A stretch of DNA of 5,599 bases from Campylobacteraceae bacterium. GTDB taxonomy: Bacteria > Campylobacterota > Campylobacteria > Campylobacterales > Campylobacteraceae. Below are positions 1-5,599 of the stretch, piece after piece. Position 1 is the stretch's first letter; every line of letters starts with the position of its first letter. Under the pieces are notes generated by a model. The model did no database searches, was not told the DNA's origin, and saw only the letters and a list, made by a program, of their open reading frames with translations. The stretch lies in assembly GCA_031290675.1 (NCBI GenBank), contig JAITNC010000028.1:1-5599 (forward strand), in the 5' to 3' direction. The position numbers were made by a program, and so were the translations under genes.

Positions 1-18
1 GCCCAAAGCCTGTAACTA

Positions 19-342
19 TTAAAGAAAAGGGTTTGCGTAAAATAAGATAAACGCCATAACCATCGCGTAAATAACTTGCGCTTCTATCAAAGCTATCGCA
101 AGAATCATCGTACCCATAAGCTTACCGCCAAGTCCCGGATTTCTCGCAGTACCCGCTATAGTAGCAGCAGCAGCGTGACCCATACCGATAGCGCCGCCGA
201 TAGCAGCGATACCAACAGCCAAGCCTCCGCCCAAAGCTGACAACGCTTTGATAAGTTCGTTTGAACTTGTAGCGGCTTCAACAGCCTCTTGTCCGAAAGC
301 CACAGCAGCAAAAGCTACCATAAGAAAAAGAATCTTTTTCAT
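19..342 (-). CDS. atpE: F1Fo ATP synthase subunit c (proteolipid)
   Basis: This is the c subunit, which forms the rotating membrane ring of F1Fo ATP synthase and carries ions across the inner membrane. The 107-residue protein has a hydrophobic N-terminal leader (about residues 1-17, MKKILFLMVAFAAVAFG), a short acidic stretch, and then the family hairpin. Helix 1 (about 34-62) is Gly/Ala rich with GIAAIGGAIGMG, the polar loop has R67-N68-P69, and helix 2 (about 75-104) carries the essential carboxylate E87 and ends in YANPF. Typical c subunits are about 75-90 residues; the excess is the leader. The ATG is fixed by an in-frame TAG 12 bases upstream and an AGGGG Shine-Dalgarno sequence at 349-353. 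The gene ends in tandem stops TAA-TAG (16-21). No other atp gene is in the window, which fits the split atp loci of Campylobacterota. Residues matching the Na+ ligands Gln32 and Ser66 of the Ilyobacter c subunit are Met54 and Ala88, so I infer H+ coupling. The identification is very secure. Confidence 0.97.
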   Translation of the reverse strand: MKKILFLMVAFAAVAFGQEAVEAATSSNELIKALSALGGGLAVGIAAIGGAIGMGHAAAATIAGTARNPGLGGKLMGTMILAIALIEAQVIYAMVMAFILFYANPFL

Positions 343-348
343 AAATGA

Positions 349-353
349 CCCCT
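349..353 (-). promoter_or_regulatory. Ribosome binding site of atpE
   Basis: On the minus strand AGGGG lies 6 bases before the ATG at 342-340. It is a good anti-SD match at normal spacing and supports this start codon. An in-frame TAG overlaps its beginning, so no longer N-terminus is possible. Confidence 0.75.
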
Positions 354-365
354 AAAAATTTTTTG

Positions 366-407
366 GCAAAGTCCGTTCGGATTACGTGTCCCTACTTACC
401 ACTTTGC
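366..407 (-). other. Possible stem-loop in the atpE mRNA leader
   Basis: GCAAAGT (407-401 on the minus strand) is perfectly complementary to ACTTTGC (372-366). The 28-base loop contains a small internal UCC/GGA hairpin. If transcription starts about 7 bases after the -10 box, the outer stem lies almost at the 5' end of the atpE mRNA. The stem is only 7 bp with a large loop, so it could be a chance match. Confidence 0.3.
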
Positions 408-415
408 AAGGCGTG

Positions 416-444
416 ATTATATCGTCTGGGAGGTTAAATTTGCT
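416..444 (-). promoter_or_regulatory. Putative sigma-70 promoter of atpE
   Basis: A perfect TATAAT -10 hexamer occurs on the minus strand at 421-416. The predicted start near 409 gives a leader of about 67 bases before the atpE ATG. At 17-base spacing the -35 position (444-439) reads AGCAAA, a poor match to TTGACA. A weak -35 is common for housekeeping promoters in Campylobacterota. The site sits between the pnp terminator and atpE, where a promoter is needed. No extended -10 TGn is present. Confidence 0.55.
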
Positions 445-461
445 TTAACTCAGCAAATTTA
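435..461. repeat. Perfect 10-bp inverted repeat upstream of atpE
   Basis: The arms TAAATTTGCT (435-444) and AGCAAATTTA (452-461) are exact reverse complements around a 7-base spacer. The left arm covers the predicted -35 position of the atpE promoter. It could be a regulator binding site, or a weak AT-rich hairpin that adds to the termination of pnp; no T-run follows it directly on the minus strand. Confidence 0.5.
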
Positions 462-464
462 TTC

Positions 465-503
465 ACACAAAATAGGGAGATTTCGCACAAACAAAATCCC
501 CCC
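465..503 (-). terminator. Probable Rho-independent terminator of pnp
   Basis: Downstream of the pnp stop the minus-strand RNA can pair GGGGGAUUU (502-494) with AAAUCUCCC (483-475): 9 bp with one G-U wobble and a 10-base loop, plus a possible further G-U pair at 503/474. The strand then runs UAUUUUGUGUG (474-464), a U-rich but interrupted tail. The position, 7 bases after the stop codon, is right for ending the lptD-pnp transcript before atpE. Confidence 0.6.
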
Positions 504-509
504 GCTCTC

Positions 510-2690
510 TTAGCCTTTGCTCTCCAACCCCAACTCTATCTTTGGTCCTTTTTGGAAAAGCACTTTTACTTTTACTTTATCGCCGACATTTACCACATCG
601 GTTACTTTGTCTACCCTGCCCTCAGCCAATTTTGACACGTGCAAAAGCCCGTCTATATCGCCCGGAAGTCCTATAAACGCTCCAAAATCAACTACTCTTT
701 TTACAACTCCGTCAAGTATCGCGCCTTTTTCAAACTCTACTATCTTGGCTCTGCTGTCCCGCTCGTGTCCGCCGCCGCGTCTGTCAAATCCGCCGCGTCC
801 TGCGCCGCTGTTTTTGATGATGCCGAGTATGTGTTCTTTGGCGGCATCAACCTGCAGTTTGTTCTCGCCTGAGAGTTTAACCTCGCCGTTTTCTCTGTTG
901 AGGTCTATCGTTACGGAGTATTTTTCTATAATCTCTCTGATGGTTTTACCGCCCTGACCGATAACATCTACTATCTTGCTTGAGTCTATGGAAAATACGT
1001 CAAACTTCGGCAAAATGGCTTCATTGACGATTATCTTGCTGTTTGCCTCTTCCATGATGCCCAAGATGTGCTCCCTGCCCTCTTTCGCTTGATATAGCGC
1101 CTCTTTGAGTATCTCAGGGGCGATACCGCCGAGCTTGATGTCCATTTGAAGTGCTGTTATGCCGTCTTTTGTTCCTGCTACTTTAAAGTCCATATCGCCG
1201 TCGTGGTCTTCAAGCCCCATGATATCGGTCAATATCGCATAGTCGCCGTCTTCAAAGACAAGCCCCATAGCCACGCCTGCGACCAATTTCTTAGTTTCTA
1301 CACCAGCCGCTCTGAGCGCCAACGCACCGCCGCAAACAGTAGCCATAGATGACGAACCGTTTGACTCCAATATCTCAGATACGAGCCTCATCGTGCAAAG
1401 GCTGTTTTTGTCTATAGTCGGCTCTATCGCTCTTTTGGCTAAGTTACCATGTCCGAGTTCTCTGCGTCCGGGGCTTCTCAAAGGGGTCGCTTCGCCGACA
1501 GAAAAACCGGGAAAATTATAATTTACCATAAATTTATCAGAGCGCGGCAACTTCTCCGTGAGCGTATCGTAAGTCTGTGCGTCCTGGTCGCTGCCGAGTG
1601 TCGCTATGGCAAGCGCCTGCGTCTGACCACGTGTGAAAAGGCACGAGCCGTGCGCTCTTGGCAAGATATTTGTTACGATAGATATAGGTCTGACCTCTTT
1701 CAGGTTTCGCCCGTCTGCTCGTATCCTGCCTTTGACTATCATCTCTCTGACGAGATTGTGTTTGAACTCCTCAAGTGCCGCTTTCACGGCCTCTTTCTCC
1801 CACGCTTTTGAGGTAACAACCTCATCTTTGATGACAAGTTCAAGCACTCTTTTGAGCTCAACAGCACGCTCTGATTTTGCCATCTGCGTAAGAGCGGCGT
1901 AAACATTTGACTTGTAATTTTCCTTGATATGAGTGTAAATCTCCTCATTTAACACAGAGGCTTTGTATTGAAGCTGAGCATCTGCTTTTTTCAGAGGCGT
2001 GAAAACTTCCTCATAAAGCGCACAAGCGTCTGAAATGCCGCTTGCGGCGAAGTTGATAGCTTCTACCATATCTTCCTCGCTCATCTCATTTACAAGTTGA
2101 TTTTCTCCCGCTTTTGATGATACGGCTCTCATCTCTATCATCAAAAGTTCGTCTTTTGTGCCGGCTACATACAAATCAAGCGCACTATCTTTGAGCTGTG
2201 AATTTGTCGGATTTATGATAAGTTCGCCGTTTATCTTGCCTACTCTTATACCGCTGACAGATTTGTTTACGGGTATATCGGAGAGATACAGAGCGGCTGA
2301 GGCGGCGTTTAGAGCTGCTACTTGCAAATCAACTTCAGCATCACAGCTTAGAACAAAAACCACTATCTGCGTAGGATAAGCATACCCTTTTGGGAAAAGC
2401 GGGCGCAAACTTCTGTCGATGACACGTGAAGTCAGCGTTTCAAAATCACCGGGTTTTGTCTCTCTTTTGATGTAGCCTCCGGGTATCTTCCCTGCGGCGT
2501 AACTCTTCTCTACATAATGCACAGTCAAAGGCAAAAAGTCCTCTTCAACCTGCGTGTCTTCTCTTGCGACAGTCGCTAAAACAACAGTATCTTTTACTCT
2601 TAAAAGTACAGCTCCCGCAGCGTGTTTGGCAACATTGCCAATGTCATAAATCTCTTCTTGATTGTTAATCTCTATCTTATACTCCATCAT
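510..2690 (-). CDS. pnp: Polynucleotide phosphorylase (PNPase)
   Basis: PNPase degrades RNA 3' to 5' by phosphorolysis, releasing nucleoside diphosphates, and can run in reverse as a polymerase. It works in the cytoplasm as a trimer. The 726-residue protein has the full family layout: RNase PH domain 1 (about 12-145, with IKRET at 74-78 and DRSLRPLFP at 92-100), a helical linker (about 235-315), RNase PH domain 2 from GRIRADGR (321-328), a KH domain (about 557-620, GQGG at 578-581) and an S1 domain (about 654-724). The phosphate-binding ESNGSSSMA is at 442-450, and D495, D501 and K503 match the catalytic D486, D492 and K494 of E. coli. All key residues are intact. A Gly/Arg-rich linker (about 627-648) separates KH from S1. 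The coding start overlaps the stop of the upstream gene. Two adjacent ATGs are possible; the second (2687-2685) has the better spacing, 7 bases from AAGGAG versus 4, so the true protein may begin at Met2. The last gene of its operon; ends in TAA, followed by a terminator hairpin. Confidence 0.98.
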   Translation of the reverse strand: MMEYKIEINNQEEIYDIGNVAKHAAGAVLLRVKDTVVLATVAREDTQVEEDFLPLTVHYVEKSYAAGKIPGGYIKRETKPGDFETLTSRVIDRSLRPLFPKGYAYPTQIVVFVLSCDAEVDLQVAALNAASAALYLSDIPVNKSVSGIRVGKINGELIINPTNSQLKDSALDLYVAGTKDELLMIEMRAVSSKAGENQLVNEMSEEDMVEAINFAASGISDACALYEEVFTPLKKADAQLQYKASVLNEEIYTHIKENYKSNVYAALTQMAKSERAVELKRVLELVIKDEVVTSKAWEKEAVKAALEEFKHNLVREMIVKGRIRADGRNLKEVRPISIVTNILPRAHGSCLFTRGQTQALAIATLGSDQDAQTYDTLTEKLPRSDKFMVNYNFPGFSVGEATPLRSPGRRELGHGNLAKRAIEPTIDKNSLCTMRLVSEILESNGSSSMATVCGGALALRAAGVETKKLVAGVAMGLVFEDGDYAILTDIMGLEDHDGDMDFKVAGTKDGITALQMDIKLGGIAPEILKEALYQAKEGREHILGIMEEANSKIIVNEAILPKFDVFSIDSSKIVDVIGQGGKTIREIIEKYSVTIDLNRENGEVKLSGENKLQVDAAKEHILGIIKNSGAGRGGFDRRGGGHERDSRAKIVEFEKGAILDGVVKRVVDFGAFIGLPGDIDGLLHVSKLAEGRVDKVTDVVNVGDKVKVKVLFQKGPKIELGLESKG

Positions 2691-3373
2691 TCATCTCCTT
2701 GTGATTTTTGAAATGATACAAAACGTTTATTTGCCTCTAAAATCTTTAAAATATCTTCTTGGCTAAACTCATCTTCTTTTTTGTAATAAAAATCCGTACT
2801 TACAAAGTTCGCCACTCTGCTGAAACAGTAAAGCCCGTCAGTTTCGCTCTCAAGCATTGAGGCGGTATTTTGAGCGATGATAGGCGCTGCAAATGAAGCT
2901 GACTTCACATGCTCCGAAATGACCGTCTTTAAAGCAACCAATACCCTTATCCCACTCTCGCAGCCGTCATCTACAAGCAAAACATTTCTGCCTGTTAGAA
3001 GCGGGATAGAAGCGCCTTTTCTGTATTTGTAGATATTTTTTAAAATACTCTCTTCATACTTTCTTTTTGCCTCTCCGTATATAAAGTCAAGATTGATACC
3101 GAAAGACTCCACGAGAGCCTCTTGTATGACTATCTCTTCTGTTTCGCTCACGATGGCTATCATACACAGGGGGTTGTTTGGGGCAAAAATAGACTCATTG
3201 AACAAAAAGTCGTACTCCAAATCAGCCTTTCTTGATATGTAGTCTACTATCGGCACGGCGTTTAGCGACAAAGCCAGCAACAACCAATCCTCATCTTGCA
3301 TCTGCGAAACCGGCAAAACCTCATAAAGCTTCTCAGCCGCTTCCTGATGAGATGAAAACTGATAAACCGACAT
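2687..3373 (-). CDS. Divergent phosphoribosyltransferase-fold protein
   Basis: This 228-residue cytoplasmic protein looks like a type I phosphoribosyltransferase, closest in pattern to the COG1926-type predicted enzymes. The PRPP-loop region is [12 protein letters not shown] (130-141): the two acidic residues and the final Gly are kept, but the usual (A/T)TG(x)T is changed to ESGIR. The segment [13 protein letters not shown] (65-77) resembles the P-x-NPE-x-AIGAVAE block of that group, and [10 protein letters not shown] (194-203) takes the place of its conserved C-terminal Trp-Tyr region. The usual PRGGVPV pyrophosphate loop appears as SLNAVPI (36-42). The fold assignment is fairly safe; the activity and substrate are unknown, and the protein may be non-catalytic. 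It has no signal peptide or membrane segment. It starts 9 bases after lptD, with AGGAG at 3380-3384, and its TGA overlaps the pnp start, so it is made together with both. Its role with either neighbour is not evident. Confidence 0.8.
   Translation of the reverse strand: MSVYQFSSHQEAAEKLYEVLPVSQMQDEDWLLLALSLNAVPIVDYISRKADLEYDFLFNESIFAPNNPLCMIAIVSETEEIVIQEALVESFGINLDFIYGEAKRKYEESILKNIYKYRKGASIPLLTGRNVLLVDDGCESGIRVLVALKTVISEHVKSASFAAPIIAQNTASMLESETDGLYCFSRVANFVSTDFYYKKEDEFSQEDILKILEANKRFVSFQKSQGDE
2695..2700 (-). promoter_or_regulatory. Ribosome binding site of pnp
   Basis: A full AAGGAG lies inside the last codons of the phosphoribosyltransferase-like gene. It is 4 bases from the first ATG (2690) and 7 bases from the second (2687). 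The spacing favours the second ATG. The upstream stop TGA (2689-2687) shares bases with both, an ATGATG arrangement typical of translational coupling. Confidence 0.8.
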
Positions 3374-3379
3374 TGCACT

Positions 3380-3384
3380 CTCCT
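3380..3384 (-). promoter_or_regulatory. Ribosome binding site overlapping the lptD stop
   Basis: AGGAG lies 6 bases before the ATG at 3373 and shares bases with the lptD stop TAG (3385-3383). Ribosomes finishing lptD therefore end on the binding site of the next gene, which suggests coupled translation and supports this start. Confidence 0.75.
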
Positions 3385-5446
3385 ACAAATCTCTTGAGTT
3401 TTCTACTGAATACTCATATTTTACGCCGCCCAAAGGATAGAGGTTGAACAGCAGATATACTCCTCTTTTATCGACCGAGCTGGCTTTACCCGAACTTGTG
3501 AGTTTTGGCGTAGTGTCTTCTTTGTAAACAAATCTGTAATCCCAACATCTTTTACTGTGCAAAAAGCCTACATTCCAAGATTTGGCAAAACTATCGTCGA
3601 TATCATACTGAATTTCTGCAAAAATAGAGCTGTTTTTAAATACTTTGCTCTCAAAATTTAATGAAAAATAGTTATTGTCCTCAACTTTGTTGTAGGTATG
3701 CGAGAAATATACCTGTTGATTGTCGCCCTTGTACGAGGCGTAAGTGAGGGATTTTACAAGCTTGCTCGACTCGTGTGAGTACTGCACTTCATTTGATAAA
3801 GATACACGTGATGTGAGCGCTATCTCTATCTTGTTTTCTATTGGGGCGTATTTGTATTGGCTATTTTCAAAATAATATGGCTGCTTGAGAGAGTGTATGA
3901 GCCTTTTTTGACCTTTTGAGTCATAAAAATACTGCTTAAGTTGAAATGTTATCTGCTCCTCTTCCGTATGTATCGGCACAAACTCATCTCTATCAAGATA
4001 GCCTTTTTGCTTGTCAAAACTTGGTATGATATACTCTGTGCCAAAATATATCTTGTGGTAAAACGTTGAGTATGCTTTCGCCAAATCCGTATAGGCGGAT
4101 AAAATGTGGTAGTTTCTGATGTATTGTCCGTAGCTTTCGGGTACGCTGTCAAGTCCGTCGTAATTAACCCTCATCATATAAATATTTTCCGAAAGACTCG
4201 CCCTTAAGCTCTCATCAAGCATAGACCAGTGAAAAGTGAGCGGCAGCTGCATCTCAAACTGCTGTGCCTCAAGTCCGGTTTTTCTGTAGTAGTTGTGATA
4301 CTGTGCGTCAGCGGAATACTGCAGGTTGTTCACCAAAATACTGTCTAAAAATTTGTGATACTGCACAGTCGGAAGCTCTTGAAGGGTTTTGTCATTATTG
4401 TCCGCGCTCGTATCTATAAAGTATTTTGCGTAAATGCCCATATAGTTGTCTTCATCTCTTAGAAAGTAGTTTAGCCTTGATATCACGAGCTTGTCAAATG
4501 TTTCGGGGTCTGTCGTTTTGAGATTTAGATAATCCACATCATTTAGGTATTTCAGGTCTGCTTTCAGTCCGTCCTCAACATCGTGTCCGATAAAATCCGA
4601 TAAAACCGAGCTTCTGTCATAAAAAAAATCATACCCATAGTGTACTTTGTTTCTCAAATCCTCTTTCTTTTTATATATTTCGCTCTCTCTGAAAAATCCA
4701 GCCGTAAAATATCCGTTTGAATATGGTGAGTCCGCAAAGCGAAAACTTGAGTAAATACCCCCGCCGCGCTCGCTCCTTACCTGCGGGTCAAGCTCAAAAT
4801 CCCACGCCTCGCTCGGTGCAAAATACACAGGCTGCATATAAAATACACCCTCATCTTTCGCAAAGCCTGTTTCCGGCCTCAAAAGACCTGTGCGCCTTGT
4901 TTTGTCTGTCGGAAAAGCGAAATACGGCATATAAAAAATGGGGACATCTTTTATGTAAAAAAGTGCGTTATATACGTGTAAAAATTTACTCTCTCGGTTA
5001 AGTTCACCGCTTGAAAAGCCTATCTTCCAGTCGGGCTCCTCCACGTCGCAGCTTGATGTTATGGATTTTTGCGTGATGTAGTACTGCGGATTTACCACAG
5101 CTTCATTGCACCTTAGCCAAAGACGGCTATTTTGGTTAAAAAAGAAAAATTGTGAAAAGTCGCCCAAATCTTTCTCAAGATTTAAAAAAACATACTCACT
5201 TCTGCTTATCTCGTCCGAACCGCGCAGGATATTTATATTTCCAAAAAGCTCCAAATCTTTGCTTGTTGTGTTGTAAACCGCCCGCTCAGCCGTGATGAGA
5301 TACCGCTGTGAGTAAAGCAAAACATCTCCGCTGGCATAGACTGTCCCATTTTCTTGCCGCACGCTTTGGGCTAGCATCTCTACATCTTGTATGTCAGCGA
5401 ACAAAAACAGATGCGCTAAAGCTAAAAAAAGGGCGATTTTATGCAT
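3383..5446 (-). CDS. lptD: LPS-assembly outer membrane protein LptD
   Basis: LptD (also OstA/Imp) is the outer-membrane beta-barrel that, with the lipoprotein LptE, inserts lipopolysaccharide or lipooligosaccharide into the outer leaflet. The 687-residue protein begins with a signal peptide (MHKIALFLALAHLFLFA, cleavage near residue 17). An OstA/LptA-like beta-jellyroll domain follows (about 24-150, with GTVYASGDV at 34-42 and LFGNINILRG at 67-76), then the C-terminal barrel (about 190-687) rich in alternating aromatic strands. The junction carries the family signature PIFYMPYFAFP (169-179) with RRTGLL (184-189). Only three cysteines occur: C113, C133 and C634. By context C133 (SSCDVEEPDW) matches E. 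coli C173, and C634 (KRCWDYRF) lies where E. coli has C724-C725. At 687 residues it is shorter than E. coli LptD (784), as is usual in this phylum. An in-frame TGA directly abuts the ATG, so the start cannot be further upstream. The SD (GGTGGTGA) is weak, and initiation probably depends on coupling to the RDD gene, which it overlaps by 8 bases. Confidence 0.95.
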   Translation of the reverse strand: MHKIALFLALAHLFLFADIQDVEMLAQSVRQENGTVYASGDVLLYSQRYLITAERAVYNTTSKDLELFGNINILRGSDEISRSEYVFLNLEKDLGDFSQFFFFNQNSRLWLRCNEAVVNPQYYITQKSITSSCDVEEPDWKIGFSSGELNRESKFLHVYNALFYIKDVPIFYMPYFAFPTDKTRRTGLLRPETGFAKDEGVFYMQPVYFAPSEAWDFELDPQVRSERGGGIYSSFRFADSPYSNGYFTAGFFRESEIYKKKEDLRNKVHYGYDFFYDRSSVLSDFIGHDVEDGLKADLKYLNDVDYLNLKTTDPETFDKLVISRLNYFLRDEDNYMGIYAKYFIDTSADNNDKTLQELPTVQYHKFLDSILVNNLQYSADAQYHNYYRKTGLEAQQFEMQLPLTFHWSMLDESLRASLSENIYMMRVNYDGLDSVPESYGQYIRNYHILSAYTDLAKAYSTFYHKIYFGTEYIIPSFDKQKGYLDRDEFVPIHTEEEQITFQLKQYFYDSKGQKRLIHSLKQPYYFENSQYKYAPIENKIEIALTSRVSLSNEVQYSHESSKLVKSLTYASYKGDNQQVYFSHTYNKVEDNNYFSLNFESKVFKNSSIFAEIQYDIDDSFAKSWNVGFLHSKRCWDYRFVYKEDTTPKLTSSGKASSVDKRGVYLLFNLYPLGGVKYEYSVENSRDL

Positions 5447-5599
5447 TCACCACCAATGTTTTCGCGCCCAAATCCTGCCACGCCTGCTTTTTATAGTCCC
5501 TAAGCGCCCAAAGAAATCCGATATAAAAAAATGTTTCACTTACCAAGCGCAAAAACGAACGTGTCAGTGCTGCGGCAAAGCTGGGATTGGCGGCATTGT
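5439..5599 (-). CDS. RDD-family membrane protein, C-terminal part
   Basis: The frame is open from the window edge to a TAA at 5441-5439 and encodes 52 residues; the 5' end lies beyond 5599. The visible end contains RSFLRLVSETFFYIGFLWAL, which includes a hydrophobic transmembrane stretch, followed by RDYKKQAWQDLGAKTLVVN. That polar K-x-x-W-x-D-x-x-A-x-T-x-V-V ending is the usual C-terminus of RDD-domain proteins (typically K/R-rich, then HD-x-x-A-x-T-x-VV). RDD proteins are small multi-helix inner-membrane proteins, mostly of unknown or transport-related function; the name comes from conserved Arg and Asp residues upstream of what can be seen. The stop lies inside lptD, 8 bases of overlap, which indicates co-transcription and coupling. 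The frame shows no breaks and the ending is good, but the domain assignment rests on a short fragment. Confidence 0.75.
   Translation of the reverse strand, partial: NAANPSFAAALTRSFLRLVSETFFYIGFLWALRDYKKQAWQDLGAKTLVVNA

Noticed and set aside
1..18. Possible left arm of a terminator after atpE (minus strand AGGCTTTGGGC)
   Set aside because: Any matching right arm and T-run would lie outside the window, so it cannot be supported.
517..957. Plus-strand open frame of 146 codons antisense to the 3' part of pnp
   Set aside because: It lies entirely opposite conserved KH and S1 coding sequence, its product is low-complexity Ser/Pro/Thr rich, and no family resemblance is seen. It is a shadow of the codon use of pnp.
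1515..1522. TATAAT-like words on both strands inside pnp
   Set aside because: The sequence encodes the conserved VNYNFPGF block of PNPase, which explains the AT-rich word; no -35 or downstream gene supports a promoter.
1449..1811. Plus-strand open frame of 120 codons antisense to the middle of pnp
   Set aside because: It lies opposite the second RNase PH domain, whose conservation explains the open frame. The product matches nothing I recognise.
3949..4152. Minus-strand 67-codon frame inside lptD
   Set aside because: It overlaps lptD in another frame of the same strand, without a good ribosome binding site or recognisable product.
4717..5001. Plus-strand 94-codon frame opposite the 5' half of lptD
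   Set aside because: It is antisense to the conserved jellyroll/barrel junction of LptD, has a composition unlike the real genes, and shows no domain.
1..5599. A novel defence, mobile or CRISPR-type system
   Set aside because: All the coding space is taken by conserved core genes on one strand. No repeats arrays, transposase, integrase, tRNA or toxin-antitoxin-like pairs are visible.

Overview
The window reads as chromosomal DNA from a member of the Campylobacterota (the former Epsilonproteobacteria). Three things point there. The F-type ATP synthase c-subunit gene stands apart from other atp genes and encodes a protein with an N-terminal leader. The PNPase carries lineage-like stretches such as the [12 protein letters not shown] active-site block. 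The RDD / LptD / phosphoribosyltransferase / PNPase order also looks familiar from this phylum, from memory and not from a search. The genus cannot be fixed from the sequence alone.

Every real gene is on the minus strand, so transcription runs from high to low coordinates. The first unit, from 5599 down to 510, is a tightly packed run of four genes. It starts with the C-terminal end of an RDD-family membrane protein (5439-5599, 5' end outside the window). Next are lptD, the outer-membrane LPS-assembly protein (3383-5446), a divergent phosphoribosyltransferase-fold protein (2687-3373) and pnp, polynucleotide phosphorylase (510-2690). The junctions are an 8-base overlap, a 9-base gap and a stop/start overlap, so this is very likely one operon with translational coupling.

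A 167-base intergenic region (343-509) follows. It holds a plausible Rho-independent terminator for pnp, a perfect 10-bp inverted repeat, a consensus TATAAT -10 element and a short leader that can fold. The second unit is atpE (19-342), the proton-translocating c subunit of F1Fo ATP synthase, with its own promoter and a good Shine-Dalgarno sequence.

The genes cover envelope biogenesis (lptD, probably the RDD protein), RNA turnover (pnp) and energy conversion (atpE); no single pathway links them. I see no mobile element, CRISPR array, tRNA or rRNA, and no sign of a defence or other novel multi-gene system. The points most worth a second look are the phosphoribosyltransferase-fold protein with both substrate loops altered, the reduced cysteine set of LptD, the Gly/Arg-rich linker in PNPase, and the inverted repeat over the atpE promoter.
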